From: Brevundimonas abyssalis TAR-001
GTDB lineage: Bacteria; Pseudomonadota; Alphaproteobacteria; Caulobacterales; Caulobacteraceae
Assembly (NCBI RefSeq): GCF_000466985.1
Contig: NZ_BATC01000005.1
Span: 32,203-96,202 of the forward strand
DNA length: 64,000 nucleotides
Reading direction: 5' to 3'
Shown here: in pieces, positions 9,530 to 20,057 of the stretch
Numbering within the stretch: the first letter of the stretch is position 1
How the letters are laid out: every line of letters starts with the position of its first letter
Notes under the pieces: generated by a model
Told to the model about the DNA's origin: nothing
Seen by the model: the letters and a program-made list of their open reading frames with translations, nothing else
Databases searched by the model: none
Made by a program: the position numbers and the translations under genes

Positions 9530-10828
9530 TCAGTCGCCGAACACGCGCTGAAACACCGTGTCCACGTGCTTGGTGTGGTAGCCCAGATCAAACAGGGCCT
9601 CCAGATCAGCGTCGGCCAGGGTCACGCGCTCGTCGGCCTTGAGGAATTCCAGGAACCGGCCCTCGCCGCGCCAGACCTTCATGGCGTTCTCCTGCACCGC
9701 CGCATAGGCGTCCTCGCGGCTGATGCCCGCCTGGGTCAGGGCCAGCATGACGCGCTGCGAGAACACCAGCCCGCCCAGACGGTCCAGGTTCTTCTGCATG
9801 TTCTCGGGATAGACGTTCAGCCGCTCGATCACGCCCGCCATCCGGTGCAGGGCGAAGTCCAGATGCACGGTGGCGTCCGGGCCGATGCCCCGCTCCACCG
9901 AGGAGTGGCTGATGTCCCGTTCGTGCCACAGCGCAACATTTTCCATTGCGGGGGTCACGGCGGAGCGGACCAGACGGGCCAGGCCGGTCAGGTTCTCGGT
10001 CAGGATCGGGTTGCGTTTGTGCGGCATGGCCGACGAGCCCTTCTGGCCCTTGTCGAAGAATTCCTCGGCCTCCAGCACCTCGGTGCGCTGCAGGTGGCGG
10101 ATTTCGGTGGCCAGACGCTCGATGGACGAGGCCACCACGCCCAGGGCCGCGAAATAGGCGGCGTGGCGGTCGCGCGGGATGACCTGGGTCGAGACCGGCT
10201 CCACCGACAGACCCATCTGTTCGGCCACATAGACCTCAACCGCCGGGTCCACATTGGCGAAGGTGCCCACGGCGCCCGAGATGGCGCAGGTGGCGATCTC
10301 CTCGCGCGCCGTCACCAGACGGCGGCGCGCCCGCTGGAACTCGGCGTGATAGCCGGCCAGCTTCAGACCGAAGGTCACCGGCTCGGCGTGGATGCCGTGC
10401 GACCGACCCACGGTGACGGTGTATTTGTGCTCCTTGGCACGGGTCTCCAGCGCCGCCAGGACCCGGTCCACGCCCGCCAGCAGCAGGTCGGAGGCGCGGG
10501 CCAGCTGGACCGCGAAACAGGTGTCCAGCACGTCCGAGGAGGTCATGCCCTGGTGCAGGAAGCGGGCTTCCTCGCCCACCGTCTCCGACACATGGGTCAG
10601 GAAGGCGATCACGTCGTGCTTGGTGGTGCGCTCGATCTCGTCGATGCGGTCGGCGTCCCAGACCACGTCCTTGCCCTTGGCCCACAGGGCCTCGGCGGCC
10701 GCCTTCGGGATGACGCCCAGCTCGGCCATCTTGGTGGCGGCATGGGCCTCGATCTCGAACCAGATCGAATATTTGGTCTCCTGGGACCAGATGGCGACGG
10801 CTTCGGGGCGGGAATAGCGGATGATCAT
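9530..10828 (-). CDS. purB: Adenylosuccinate lyase
   Basis: Catalyses two fumarate-releasing steps in purine synthesis (SAICAR to AICAR and adenylosuccinate to AMP). The 432-residue protein starts MIIRYSRPEAVAIWS and carries the superfamily signature loop GSSAMPHKRNP and the TSSDVLDTCFA and GRSHGIHAEP segments with catalytic His. An upstream extension to 10891 is open but lacks family similarity, so the ATG at 10828 is preferred. Confidence 0.96.
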   Translation of the reverse strand: MIIRYSRPEAVAIWSQETKYSIWFEIEAHAATKMAELGVIPKAAAEALWAKGKDVVWDADRIDEIERTTKHDVIAFLTHVSETVGEEARFLHQGMTSSDVLDTCFAVQLARASDLLLAGVDRVLAALETRAKEHKYTVTVGRSHGIHAEPVTFGLKLAGYHAEFQRARRRLVTAREEIATCAISGAVGTFANVDPAVEVYVAEQMGLSVEPVSTQVIPRDRHAAYFAALGVVASSIERLATEIRHLQRTEVLEAEEFFDKGQKGSSAMPHKRNPILTENLTGLARLVRSAVTPAMENVALWHERDISHSSVERGIGPDATVHLDFALHRMAGVIERLNVYPENMQKNLDRLGGLVFSQRVMLALTQAGISREDAYAAVQENAMKVWRGEGRFLEFLKADERVTLADADLEALFDLGYHTKHVDTVFQRVFGD

Positions 10829-10919
10829 GGGCGCCGTTTCGGTCGCCGGGGCCGGGGAGTCAAGGTTGCGGCGAATCCGGGCCGGGTCCATTCAGGCGCG
10901 GACAGCAAGGGAGCCCGTC

Positions 10920-11576
10920 ATGAAGCTGATCCTGGGAGACAAGGCCTATTCCACCTGGTCGCTGCGGCCGTGGCTGGTGCTGAGGCGGTGCGGGGCGGAT
11001 TTCAACGAGGTCATGGTGCCCCTGAACCGCCCCGACACGGCCGAGGCCATCGCCCGCCACGCCCCGGCGGGCAAGGTGCCCGCGCTTCAGGTGGACGGCG
11101 TCACCATCTGGGATTCCTTGGCCATCACCCTGTGGGCCGAGGAGCGGTTTCCCGACGTGGCCCTGTGGCCCGCCGATGCAAAAGCCCGCTGGGTGGCGCG
11201 GTCCACGGTGTGCGAGATGCACTCGGCCTTCGGGACCCTGCGGGGCGAGCTGGGCATGGCGCCGGACCATCCCATGTGCGTGGTGCAGGACCAGCCCCAC
11301 GTCCCGTCCGAGGCCCTGTCCGCCGACATCCGCCGCATGATCGCCATGTGGAAGGACGCGAAGGCCCGCTTCGGCCAGAACGGGCCGTTCCTGTTCGGCG
11401 ACTGGTCCGTGGCCGACGCCTTCTTCACCCCCGTGGCCGCGCGCTTCCGCCATTTCCGCATCGACCTGAACGCCCACGGCGATGACGGCACGGCGAAGGC
11501 CTATATAGACGCCCTGCTGAGCCAGCCGGACTTTCTGGACTGGGAAGCGGCGGGCCGGGCGGAACTGGCCGCCTGA
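10920..11576 (+). CDS. Glutathione S-transferase family protein
   Basis: Cytosolic GST, 218 residues. The N-terminal thioredoxin-like half begins MKLILGDKAYSTWSLRPW and contains the cis-Pro loop GKVPALQVDG with the usual glutathione-binding geometry. The all-helical C-terminal half ends near PDFLDWEAAGRAE. The AAGGGAG ribosome site and lack of similarity further upstream support the ATG at 10920. Substrate cannot be told. It is divergent from purB and abuts the convergent acetyltransferase gene with no gap. Confidence 0.88.
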   Translation: MKLILGDKAYSTWSLRPWLVLRRCGADFNEVMVPLNRPDTAEAIARHAPAGKVPALQVDGVTIWDSLAITLWAEERFPDVALWPADAKARWVARSTVCEMHSAFGTLRGELGMAPDHPMCVVQDQPHVPSEALSADIRRMIAMWKDAKARFGQNGPFLFGDWSVADAFFTPVAARFRHFRIDLNAHGDDGTAKAYIDALLSQPDFLDWEAAGRAELAA

Positions 11577-12134
11577 TCAACCACCCCCGCGCGGCCGCTC
11601 CAGCAGGATCACCTCGGACCCCTTGTACTGGGTCGCGGCGTAAGGGGCGTAGCCGAAGCGGTCGGCCAGCCGCAGGGACGGCTGGTTGTCCGGCGCGATC
11701 ATGCAGACGGTGCGGGGCGGATCCAGCACCGCCTCCACCCAGTCCAGCGCTGCGCCCACGGCCTCGGACGCCAGACCCTGCCGCTGGGTCCAGGGCGCCA
11801 TGACCCAGCCGCCCTCGGGCGCGTCCCCGAACGACGGGCTCATCTCGCGCCGGAAATCAGCGAACCCCGCCACGCCCGCATAGGTGCCCGTGGCCTTCAT
11901 GCGCACGGTCCACAGGCCATAGCCCAGTGTGACCCAGTGGCCGACATCGCGCAGCAGCCGGTTCCAGCAGTCCTCCTCGCTGAACGGCCGCCCGCCGATG
12001 TGGCGATAGACGTCCGGCTCGCGCCAGAGAGCCGCCACATCGGGCAGGTCGGTCAGGGAGACCGGCGTCATGACCAGCCGCGCCGTCTCCAGGGTGGTCG
12101 AGCGCACCGGCGGTCCCATGGATTCGATCATCAC
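11577..12134 (-). CDS. GNAT family N-acetyltransferase (RimJ/RimL type)
   Basis: The 185-residue protein has the [23 protein letters not shown]-terminus of the Acetyltransf_3 group, the acetyl-CoA loop region [18 protein letters not shown], and the C-terminal [17 protein letters not shown] motif. Substrate is unknown. Its start overlaps the end of the radC fragment by four bases, so the two may be co-transcribed. This is the last clearly chromosomal core gene before the accessory region. Confidence 0.85.
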   Translation of the reverse strand: MMIESMGPPVRSTTLETARLVMTPVSLTDLPDVAALWREPDVYRHIGGRPFSEEDCWNRLLRDVGHWVTLGYGLWTVRMKATGTYAGVAGFADFRREMSPSFGDAPEGGWVMAPWTQRQGLASEAVGAALDWVEAVLDPPRTVCMIAPDNQPSLRLADRFGYAPYAATQYKGSEVILLERPRGGG

Positions 12135-12403
12135 ATCAACCCCAGTTGCCGGAAGCTGGAGACGCCTTCGCGGCCCACGATCAGATGATCGTGCACCTCG
12201 ACGCCGAGGGAGCGGGCGGCTTCGACGATCTGTTTCGTCATCTGAATGTCGGCGCGGCTGGGCGTCGGGTCGCCGGACGGATGGTTGTGCACAAGTAATT
12301 CACAATCAACCTTCCCTCTATTTTTGAACGATAAAAGCAAGTTCGACAGCCTGGCGAGGCATGTGTTAAGGTCATGTCCGCAAAGAATGGCCGTGAACCT
12401 CAT
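12131..12403 (-). pseudogene. radC: radC fragment (JAB domain end only)
   Basis: Only the C-terminal half of RadC is present: [17 protein letters not shown] carries the JAB/MPN metal motif (HxH...D), followed by [24 protein letters not shown] to the normal end. Upstream of about 12295 the translation ([15 protein letters not shown]...) no longer resembles RadC and the DNA becomes AT-richer. The helix-hairpin-helix half is absent from the window. This fits interruption of radC by mobile DNA, with the junction near 12290-12300. Confidence 0.75.
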
Positions 12404-13048
12404 GATTATTCACCGTCTATCATCATAATTCATAGCAAACTGCGACGGGCGGCGAAAGTGGGTTTCAAACATTTTTCTCTGTCTTAATTTTTGCCAACGT
12501 GCATCAGAAATGCCGATTAACACGCTTCTGGTATGATGGAGCCGGCGCGAGCCTTCCTTAGCTTCGATCGCACGCCGTCGGGCAGGGGAGGGCGCCCGGA
12601 GTTAGGTTTCGCGCTCGGGGGTTCAGGGCTCATCGGACGCGAGGTCGCTAGGCTTTGCGGACGCATATCGACCTTTGCGCTTCCTTCCGAGTGCCGCGAT
12701 GGCGGTTTGGATATCCCAGCTTCGCAATCTTGGATTTGACCGGCACCTTAGGCGTGAAGCGGCGTGAGACCACCCGCGCCTGCGCGGGTTTTACCTTCCG
12801 GGGCTGGGAGGGATAAGGCGTGGCGGGGGGCTACGCCCCGGGACGTCGATGGGAAAAGCGAATGATTGGTCATATCGATTTTGCCGTGCGCGGCCTGGTG
12901 AGGCGCAGGTGCACCATCGTAATGATATACTATAAATGACTCGAGGATGATGGAAGTTCTCCCCGGTCTGATGACAGTAATTCTGCGGCGATGAACCCGT
13001 AACTTATAACACATTGCACAATGAGGCAGACCGGCCTATCTGACCGCC
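12404..13048. other. Gene-poor, AT-richer stretch next to truncated radC
   Basis: No convincing gene in about 645 bases. Two short open frames (12533-12739 plus, 12748-13014 minus) show no family pattern, signal or good ribosome site. The shift in base composition at about 12295 and the hairpin at 12772-12793 suggest an island edge. Confidence 0.5.
12772..12793 (+). terminator. Rho-independent-type terminator
   Basis: The perfect 8-bp stem ACCCGCGC / GCGCGGGT with a two-base loop is followed by TTTTA. It would end rightward transcription coming from the radC side before the metal-resistance block. Confidence 0.6.
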
Positions 13049-13402
13049 ATGGCCGCGAAGAGATCGTCCTGGTTGTCGCTCTACGCCGTGATCGCACTGT
13101 TGGTCGCGGTGTTTGTCGCGCCGACCGTGGATGCGGCCGCCTGCGCGCCGGAAGCGTCCTTCGCCGCAGCGCATATGGTCGATGATCACTCAAGCGACGG
13201 CGCCAGCGAGGATGACGCTGGGGAGCGGGGCGGCGACCATGGCCTGTGCTCGCACGGCCATTGCCACCACGGCGGCGCGGCGCGTGTCGATACCGCTTCC
13301 GAGGCCGTCAGGATGACGCTGAGCGAGGAACGGCCGCCGTTCGTCGACGATTCCGCGCCGTCCGGCGCTATCGAAGGACTGAAGCGCCCTCCAAGGGCCT
13401 GA
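13049..13402 (+). CDS. His-rich periplasmic protein, CzcI-like
   Basis: Small secreted protein (117 residues) at the head of the czc block. It has a clear signal peptide (LYAVIALLVAVFVAPTVDA, cleavage about residue 30) and an acidic, His/Cys-rich mature segment (DDHSSDG, GGDHGLCSHGHCHHGG), which suggests binding of divalent metal. It resembles the small periplasmic sensors or chaperones (CzcI/CnrX-like) found at the front of metal RND operons, but no specific family could be named with certainty. Confidence 0.65.
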   Translation: MAAKRSSWLSLYAVIALLVAVFVAPTVDAAACAPEASFAAAHMVDDHSSDGASEDDAGERGGDHGLCSHGHCHHGGAARVDTASEAVRMTLSEERPPFVDDSAPSGAIEGLKRPPRA

Positions 13403-13458
13403 CCGCGAGACCGCGCCGTCGCGGGCGCACTTGCTGTCAGACCTTTGGATAATGACCC

Positions 13459-14712
13459 ATGCCTGCATTCCATCGCCGGCGGCCGCCCATCGCGGCCAGC
13501 TGCGCCCTCGTCGCCCTTGTGACGGCGATCTCCAGCCCTGCCTGGGCTGATCCCGCTCCGTCCTACGCCCAGCTCCTGGCTCGGCTCGATCAAACCCCGG
13601 CCGCCACAGAGGCCTTGGCCCTGGAAGACGCCGCCGAGGCGCGTGTCCGTCAGGCGCGGGTGCGGCCCAATCCCACTGTCTCGCTCGAAGCGGAGAATGT
13701 CCTCGGCTCGGGCCCCTTCTCGGGGTTCGGCGGCGCCGACACCACCCTGTCGGTCAGCCAGGACCTCGAACTGTTCGGCCGGCGCGGCGCACGCATCGAC
13801 GCCGCCCGCGCCGACGCGAGGACCGCTACCCTGCGGCGCGACCTTGCCGTGGTGGATGCGGCAGGCCGTCTGGCCTTGGCCTATGCCGAGGCCGAAGCGG
13901 CGGAACGCCGCGCCGCGCTCGCCGACGAGACCCTGACCCTCACCTTGGCCGATGCGCGTGCCGCGCTGGTTTTGGTCGAGGAAGGCCGTGAGCCGCTGTT
14001 GCGGGGCATCCAGGGCGAAAGCGAAGCCGCCGCCGCCCGCGCGACCGCCGACGAGGCCGCCGCCGAGCGCGACGCCGCCTTCGCCCGGCTCACCGCCGTC
14101 GCCCAGCTTGCCGCGCCGGTGACCTCCATCCCAGCCACGCTGCTGGATCAGACGCCCGCCTCGGCCGCTGCGGCGGCGGAAGGCCCGCCGACCGTGCGGG
14201 TCGCCGAAGCCGAGCGGCAAGCAGCCGAGCGGCGGATCGCGGTCGAACGCACCCGGGCCCGCCCCGACATCTCCGCCAGCGTCGGGGTCCGCCGCTTCGA
14301 GGCCGAGGACGCCAACGCCTTCGTCTTCGGCCTCAGCGTGCCGTTGCCGCTGTTCGACCGCAATCGGGGCAATATCGACGCGGCCAGGGCGGAGTTTCGC
14401 GCCGCCGACGCCCGGCTCGCAAGCGCCCGGCAAGACGCCCAGGCCGACCGGGCGGCGGCCGAGGCCCGCCTCGCCGCATCGGTCAGCCGGGTGCGCGCGG
14501 CCGACGCCGGGGTGACCTCGGCCGAGGAGGCCTATCGGCTATCGCGCATCGGCTTTGAGGCCGGGCGCATCTCCCAGCTCGAGCTGCGCGCCACCCGAAC
14601 CGCGCTCGTCAGCGCCAGAACCGCCGCCGTCGACGCTCGCCTCGCGCGCGTCAGGGCGGAGATTGACCTCGCGCGCCAGGACGGCCGCGCTCCCTTCGAA
14701 GGACCTCAATGA
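13459..14712 (+). CDS. czcC: Outer membrane efflux channel, CzcC-like
   Basis: TolC-family outer-membrane factor of a tripartite metal pump. The signal peptide ends near SSPAWA (about residue 30). Two repeats of the OEP domain with long Ala-rich helices follow (RVRQARVRPNPTVSLEAENVLG early, RISQLELRATRTALVSARTAAVDARL late). At 417 residues it has normal length. Its stop overlaps the czcB start, which marks an operon. Confidence 0.9.
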   Translation: MPAFHRRRPPIAASCALVALVTAISSPAWADPAPSYAQLLARLDQTPAATEALALEDAAEARVRQARVRPNPTVSLEAENVLGSGPFSGFGGADTTLSVSQDLELFGRRGARIDAARADARTATLRRDLAVVDAAGRLALAYAEAEAAERRAALADETLTLTLADARAALVLVEEGREPLLRGIQGESEAAAARATADEAAAERDAAFARLTAVAQLAAPVTSIPATLLDQTPASAAAAAEGPPTVRVAEAERQAAERRIAVERTRARPDISASVGVRRFEAEDANAFVFGLSVPLPLFDRNRGNIDAARAEFRAADARLASARQDAQADRAAAEARLAASVSRVRAADAGVTSAEEAYRLSRIGFEAGRISQLELRATRTALVSARTAAVDARLARVRAEIDLARQDGRAPFEGPQ

Positions 14713-15911
14713 TGCGCAAGCGCATGACCGACAAACCCGTACTGATCGGCGGCGCAGCCGCTCTCGCCCTCGTCGTCGCCGTCGGCGGCTATTTCGTCTT
14801 GACCCCGGACGATCGTGAGACCGCCCAGGTCGAGGCCGCCCACAGCGAAGGGGACGGCGATACCCACGAAGGCGAAGCCGGACATGAAGGCGAAGAGGCC
14901 CGCGAGGGGTTCGTCGCCCTCGACGCCGAACAGATCCAGGCCTCCAACATAACCGTCGTCGCCCTGGGACGCGGCGGTGGCACGGAGACCCAGCTCTCCG
15001 GCCGCGTCGAGCCCATGGTCGATTCCCGCGCGGCGGTCGCCGCCGCGGTCGGCGGGCGCGTCGAACGGGTTCTTGTCGCGCCGGGCCAGTCAGTCCGTGC
15101 CGGCCAGGCCCTGGCCAGCCTGGTCAGCGGCGACGCCGCGACTTTCCGCGCGGACGCCGATTCAGCCGCAGCCGGTGCCGAAGCCGCGCGCCTCGCCTAT
15201 CAGCGCAATCGCAATCTCGCCGACCAGGGTATCGTCGCGCGTCAGGAGGTAGAGGCGTCCCGGGCGCAGATGTTGAGCGCCGAGGCCGCGACCCGCGCCG
15301 CGCGCGCCCGATCCGCCGCCGCCGGCTCGCCCAACGCCTCCGGGCGGCTCAGCGTCTCCAGCCCGATCTCCGGAGTGGTGACTTCGGTCCAGGTGGGTCC
15401 CGGCGGCTTCGTCCCCCAGGGCGGCGTCGTTGCCGAGGTGACCAACCCGGCGCGAGTCGAGTTGGTGTTCAATGCGCCGCCTGCCCTTGCAGCCCAGGCG
15501 CGCGTCGGCTCGCCGCTCCGGGTCACCGGACCGACCGGCGAGTTCGACGCCGTCGTCAGCGGCGTCGCCGCCGGCGCGGGTGGAGATAGCGGAGCCACGC
15601 TCATCCGCGCGCGTCCGACCGGCGGGGGCCTGCCCCCAACGGGCTCCGCCGTCACCGGCGCCATCGTCACCGGCGACGCCGCAGGCGCGCTGACCGTGCC
15701 GAGCGACGCCGTGCAGACGGTCGAGGGGCAGACCGTGGTGTTCGTGCACGTCGCGGGCGGCTTCCAGGCCACGCCGGTCCTCGCCGGACGGCAGGCGGGC
15801 GGGCGCACCGAAATCCTGCGTGGTCTCGACGGCGACGAGCGTATCGCCGGAACCGGCGCCTTCTTGCTCAAGGCCGAACTGGCCAAGGGCGAAGCCGAGC
15901 ACGGTCACTGA
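14709..15911 (+). CDS. czcB: Membrane fusion protein, CzcB-like
   Basis: Periplasmic adaptor (HlyD family) joining CzcA to CzcC. One N-terminal membrane helix (about 12-32) is followed by an acidic His-rich segment (HSEGDGDTHEGEAGHEGEE), typical of heavy-metal adaptors. A lipoyl/barrel-sandwich region (GGRVERVLVAPGQSVRAGQAL), an alpha hairpin and a beta barrel follow, and the protein ends at about 400 residues with GHGH-like residues. It overlaps czcC by four bases and lies 14 bases before czcA. Confidence 0.9.
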   Translation: MMRKRMTDKPVLIGGAAALALVVAVGGYFVLTPDDRETAQVEAAHSEGDGDTHEGEAGHEGEEAREGFVALDAEQIQASNITVVALGRGGGTETQLSGRVEPMVDSRAAVAAAVGGRVERVLVAPGQSVRAGQALASLVSGDAATFRADADSAAAGAEAARLAYQRNRNLADQGIVARQEVEASRAQMLSAEAATRAARARSAAAGSPNASGRLSVSSPISGVVTSVQVGPGGFVPQGGVVAEVTNPARVELVFNAPPALAAQARVGSPLRVTGPTGEFDAVVSGVAAGAGGDSGATLIRARPTGGGLPPTGSAVTGAIVTGDAAGALTVPSDAVQTVEGQTVVFVHVAGGFQATPVLAGRQAGGRTEILRGLDGDERIAGTGAFLLKAELAKGEAEHGH

Positions 15912-15925
15912 GGGAGGGCGGGATC

Positions 15926-18900
15926 ATGTTCAAACTTATCATCGAGACGTCCGTTCGCTTCCGCTGGGCCGTCGTCCTCATCACTGCTTTGGTCGCCGCC
16001 GTCGGCATCTACAACCTGACCCGATTGCCGATCGACGCCGTGCCCGACATCACCAACCGGCAGGTGCAGATCACGACGGTCGCTCCGGCGCTCGCGCCCG
16101 AGCAGATCGAGCGGCAGGTCACCTATCCGATCGAGACCGCCATGGCCGGGATACCCGGCCTGACCTCGACCCGCTCGCTGAGCCGTAACGGCTTCAGTCA
16201 GGTGACAGTGATCTTCACCGATCGCACCGACATCTACTTCGCGCGCCAGCAGGTCGCCGAGCGGCTCGCCGCTGCCCGCGAAACCATGCCCGAAGACGTG
16301 GAGCCGGCCATGGCTCCGATCACCACCGGCCTGGGTGAGGTGCTGATGTGGACGGTCGACTACGTCCCCTTCAACAGCGACAACCTGGCTGAGCCGGGCC
16401 AGCCCGGCTGGCAAGCCGGCGGCGCCTATCTCACGCCGGAGGGCGAGCTTCTGACCACACCGCAAGCGCGCGCCACCTATCTGCGCACGGTTCAGGATTG
16501 GATCATTGCCCCGCAGATGCGCACGGCCGAGGGTCTGGCGGGGGTCGACGTCAACGGCGGCTACGTCAAGGAATACGCCGTTCGCCCCGATCCGGCGCGG
16601 CTTTCGGCCTATGGCCTGAGTTTGAATGACCTGACCCAGGCGTTGGAGCGGGCCAACACTCAGGCGGGAGCCGGCTATATCCGGCGCGCCGGCGAGGGGC
16701 TGACCGTGCGCACCGACGCCCTTGCCACAACCGTCGAAGACCTGGCCCAGGCGCCCGTGGTCAATCGGGGCGGGCTGGTGGTGCGTGTCGCCGATGTGGC
16801 GACGGTCGAGATCGGCCAGGCCCCGCGCCTGGGCGGCGCGACGCGCGACGGGCACGAGGCGGTCCTGGGCACGGCCCTGATGATCGCGGGCGGAAACAGC
16901 CGAACTGTGGCGCAGGCGGCCGGTGAAAGGCTGGAGCAGATCCGGTCGACGCTGCCGCCGGGCGTCGAGGCGGTGACCGTGCTGGACCGCAGCGCCTTGG
17001 TGAACGCCACCATCGGCACGGTGGCAAAGAACCTGACCGAAGGCGCGCTACTGGTCATCGCTGTGCTGTTTCTGCTGCTGGGCAACTTCCGCGCTGCGGC
17101 GATCACCGCCCTGATGATCCCCATCAGCTTCCTGTTCGCGGTCATCGGCATGAACCGCTTCGGCATCAGCGGCAACCTGATGAGCCTGGGCGCGCTCGAC
17201 TTCGGCCTGCTGGTCGATGGCGCGGTTATCGTCGTGGAAAGCACTCTGCTTATGCTATCGCAGAAGCGCATCGAGCTTGGCCGGGCGCTCTCGCGCATCG
17301 AACGCTTGCAGGTGGCTGCCGCGGCGGCGCGGAAGATGGTGCGGCCAGCCGCCTTCGGCCAGCTCATCATTCTGCTGGTGTTCACGCCGCTGCTTCTGCT
17401 CGAAGGGGTCGAGGGCAAGACTTTCATCCCGATGGCGGCCACGGTGATGCTGGCGCTGGCGGGCGCTTTCCTCTTCTCCTTCACCTTCGTGCCCGCCATG
17501 GTGGCGCTGCTGGTGCGCGAACCCAGGACGATCCATGTGGACGCCGAAGGGCGCGCCGAGGAGCATGAGACGCGCATCATCCGCTGGGTGCGCTTGCGGG
17601 TCGAACCCGTCATCCGCCGCGCTGTCGCCCGGCCACGCACGGTGATGATATCGGCTGTCGCCGCCTTCGCCATCGGCCTGCTTGCCTTCTCCACCCTGGG
17701 CCGGGAGTTCGTGCCCACGCTGGACGAAGGCGACATCGCCATGCAGGCGCTGCGTGTCCCTTCGGCCTCGCTGGAGCAGTCACTGGCGATGCAGATGGCG
17801 CTGGAACGGGCGATCACCGCCCAGCCGGAAGTGGAGACCGTGTTCTCGCGCACCGGCACTGCGGAGGCGGCGGTCGATCCGATGCCGCCGAACATCTCCG
17901 ACGCTGTCATCGTCCTGAAGGACCGGTCCGACTGGCCCGATCCGAGCCTTTCCAAGGAGGCGCTGATCGAACGTATTGAAGGGCTGGCCTCGCGCCAGGT
18001 CGGCAATGCCTTCGAGTTCAGCCAGCCGATCGAGCTACGCTTCAACGAGCTGATCTCAGGTGTGCGCACGGACCTTGCCGTCATGGTCTACGGCGAGGAC
18101 TTCGAGCAATTGAACCGGGTCGCCGACCAGGTGGCGAACGCGCTGCGCCAGACCGAGGGCGCCGCCGACGTACGGGTCGAGCAGACAACGGGCCTGCCGA
18201 CGCTGACCGTCAGCGTCGATCGCTTCGCGGCCGCCAATTACGGCCTTGCGGCCGCCGACGTCTCCGAAGCGGTCTCGGCCGCCATCGGCGGGGCCGAGGC
18301 CGGGCAGGTGTTCGAGGGCGACCGCCGCTTCGATGTGGTGGTGCGCCTGCCCGACGCCCTGCGTAACGACCCGGCCGCGCTCGCGGCCTTGCCCATCGTC
18401 TCAGCTACGGGGGTCACCGTGCCGCTTTCCTCGGTGGCGCGGATCAATGTCTCGGAAGGGCCCAACCAGATCAGCCGGAACGACGGCAGCCGCCGCGTGG
18501 TGGTGCAGTCCAACGTGCGTGGTCGGGACCTGGGCGGCTTCGTCGCCGAGGCGCAGGACCGCGTGGCGGAAATCGAGCTGCGACCGGTGTTCGGCTCGAC
18601 TGGGGCGGCCAGTTCGAGAACCTTCAGAGGGCCGAGCAGCGTCTGGCGCTCGTGGTGCCCATGGTCTTCCTGATGATCGGCGCTTTGCTGTTCATGGCGC
18701 TCGGCTCCTTCAGGGAAGCCGGGCTGGTGTTCGCCTGCGTGCCGCTTGCTTTGGTCGGCGGGGCGCTGTCGCTGGTCCTGAGGGGCATGCCCTTCTCGGT
18801 ATCGGCGGCGGTTGGTTTCATCGCCGTCTCCGGCGTCGCGACCTTGAACGGCCTGGTCCTGATGCAGGCGATCCGCGAACGGATCGAAGGCGGGCTGCCG

Positions 18901-19143
18901 CCGCATGAGGCGGCGATCCAGGGCGCGGCGAGCCGCCTGCGCGCAGTGCTGACCACCGCGCTGGTGGCCATCGTCGGCTTCATCCCCATGGCGTTGGCAC
19001 ACGGGGCCGGCGCAGAGGTGCAGAAGCCGCTCGCCACAGTGGTCATCGGAGGACTGATGACGGCCACGGCTCTCACTCTGCTGGTGGTGCCGACCTTTGC
19101 CGCCAGAGTCATGCGGCCGAGGACAGAGGTGGCGGAGGCATGA
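15926..19143 (+). CDS. czcA: Heavy-metal RND transporter CzcA, interrupted by an apparent one-base deletion
   Basis: Inner-membrane proton/metal antiporter of the HME-RND family. It has RND architecture with 12 membrane helices. The family signature in TM4 (LGALDFGLLVDGAVIVVE, around residues 420-437) includes the acidic residues used for proton transfer in Zn/Co/Cd-type pumps. The first frame is normal to about residue 885. The rest (DWGGQFENLQRAEQRLALVVP to the end) lies in another frame. A G missing from the short run at 18586-18587 explains it; repair gives about 1072 residues, the usual length. The stop overlaps the CDF gene. Confidence 0.9.
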
Positions 19144-19742
19144 GCGGTTCGCACGGTTCCGCGCGGATCCAGAAGCGAACGCTTCTGATCGTCCTGGCCC
19201 TCAACGCAGGCCTGTTCGTCCTGCTCGGAATCGGCGGCCTCGCCGCCGATTCCAGCGCGCTGATCGCCAATGCGCTCGACAACGCCTCGGATGCGCTGGT
19301 CTATCTCGTAAGCTTTCTCGCCATCGGCCGAGCGATGATCTGGAAGCAGCGGGCCGCCCAGCTGTCGGGCGTCCTGCTGCTGATCTTCGCCGCCGCCGTC
19401 CTAATCGACGCCGGTCGGCGCTGGTGGTTCGGCACCGAGCCGATCGGCCCGACGATGATGGTCCTCGCGGTAATCGCGGCGGCGGTGAACCTGATCTGCC
19501 TCATGCTGATCCGACGCCAGCACAGCGAGGACGTCAACATGAGGGCGGCGGAGACCTTCAGCTTCAACGACTTCGCGGCCAATGGTGGCATCCTCGTCGC
19601 CGGCGGCCTGGTGATGTGGCTGGAACAGGCTTGGCCCGACCTCGTGGTCGGCGTCCTTGTCGCCGCCATCGCGCTCAAAGGCGGAATCGATATCCTGCGC
19701 AACGCCGCTCATCCGGAGCCGGCCGCGGACGAACCGACATGA
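19140..19742 (+). CDS. Cation diffusion facilitator-like metal exporter
   Basis: The 200-residue protein has about six hydrophobic segments. It shows CDF-type metal-site patterns: ALDNASDALVYLVSF in TM2 and SFNDFAANGGILVAG in TM5 (acidic/Asn pair in place of the common HxxxD). It lacks the C-terminal cytoplasmic domain of full CDF proteins, so it is a short form. Overlap with czcA (ATGA) places it in the czc operon, so Zn/Cd/Co export is inferred. Confidence 0.8.
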   Translation: MSGSHGSARIQKRTLLIVLALNAGLFVLLGIGGLAADSSALIANALDNASDALVYLVSFLAIGRAMIWKQRAAQLSGVLLLIFAAAVLIDAGRRWWFGTEPIGPTMMVLAVIAAAVNLICLMLIRRQHSEDVNMRAAETFSFNDFAANGGILVAGGLVMWLEQAWPDLVVGVLVAAIALKGGIDILRNAAHPEPAADEPT

Positions 19743-19857
19743 GGCCGGGAGCCTCGCGGCGCACCCAAGGGGCGCGGGATCGCGCCTCGATGGCTATGAT
19801 GTCAGGAGGAGATTGCGCGATGACCGAAGTCCCTTCCCGCCGACCGGAGCCCCGGTC

Positions 19858-20010
19858 ATGAAGCGGAACCGGCTGGCGACCGTGATCGCGGGAATGATCT
19901 TCGTCCTCGCCCTCCTGCTCGGCATAGCGGCGCGGGCGCTGTGGATAGAGTGGGACCATCACAAGAGCGCGCACGCCCCGCCAACGGCGTCCGAGCGACC
20001 GCCGCCCTGA
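19858..20010 (+). CDS. Small single-pass membrane protein in the metal operon
   Basis: A 50-codon frame: MKRNRLATVIAGMIFVLALL starts a membrane helix (about residues 7-30). A WDHHKSAH segment then gives possible metal ligands on the far side. A preceding GGAGGAG is 40 bases upstream, so translation could start earlier. No family recognised. It lies between the CDF and ATPase genes on the same strand. Confidence 0.4.
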   Translation: MKRNRLATVIAGMIFVLALLLGIAARALWIEWDHHKSAHAPPTASERPPP

Positions 20011-20057
20011 ACCAGCCGCGCCTCCGACCCGATACCTCCTTCGCCGGGAGCCCCGAC

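Noticed and set aside
12533..13014. Two short frames (12533-12739 plus, 12748-13014 minus) as genes
   Set aside because: No ribosome site, no signal, no recognisable pattern, and one contains the terminator hairpin.
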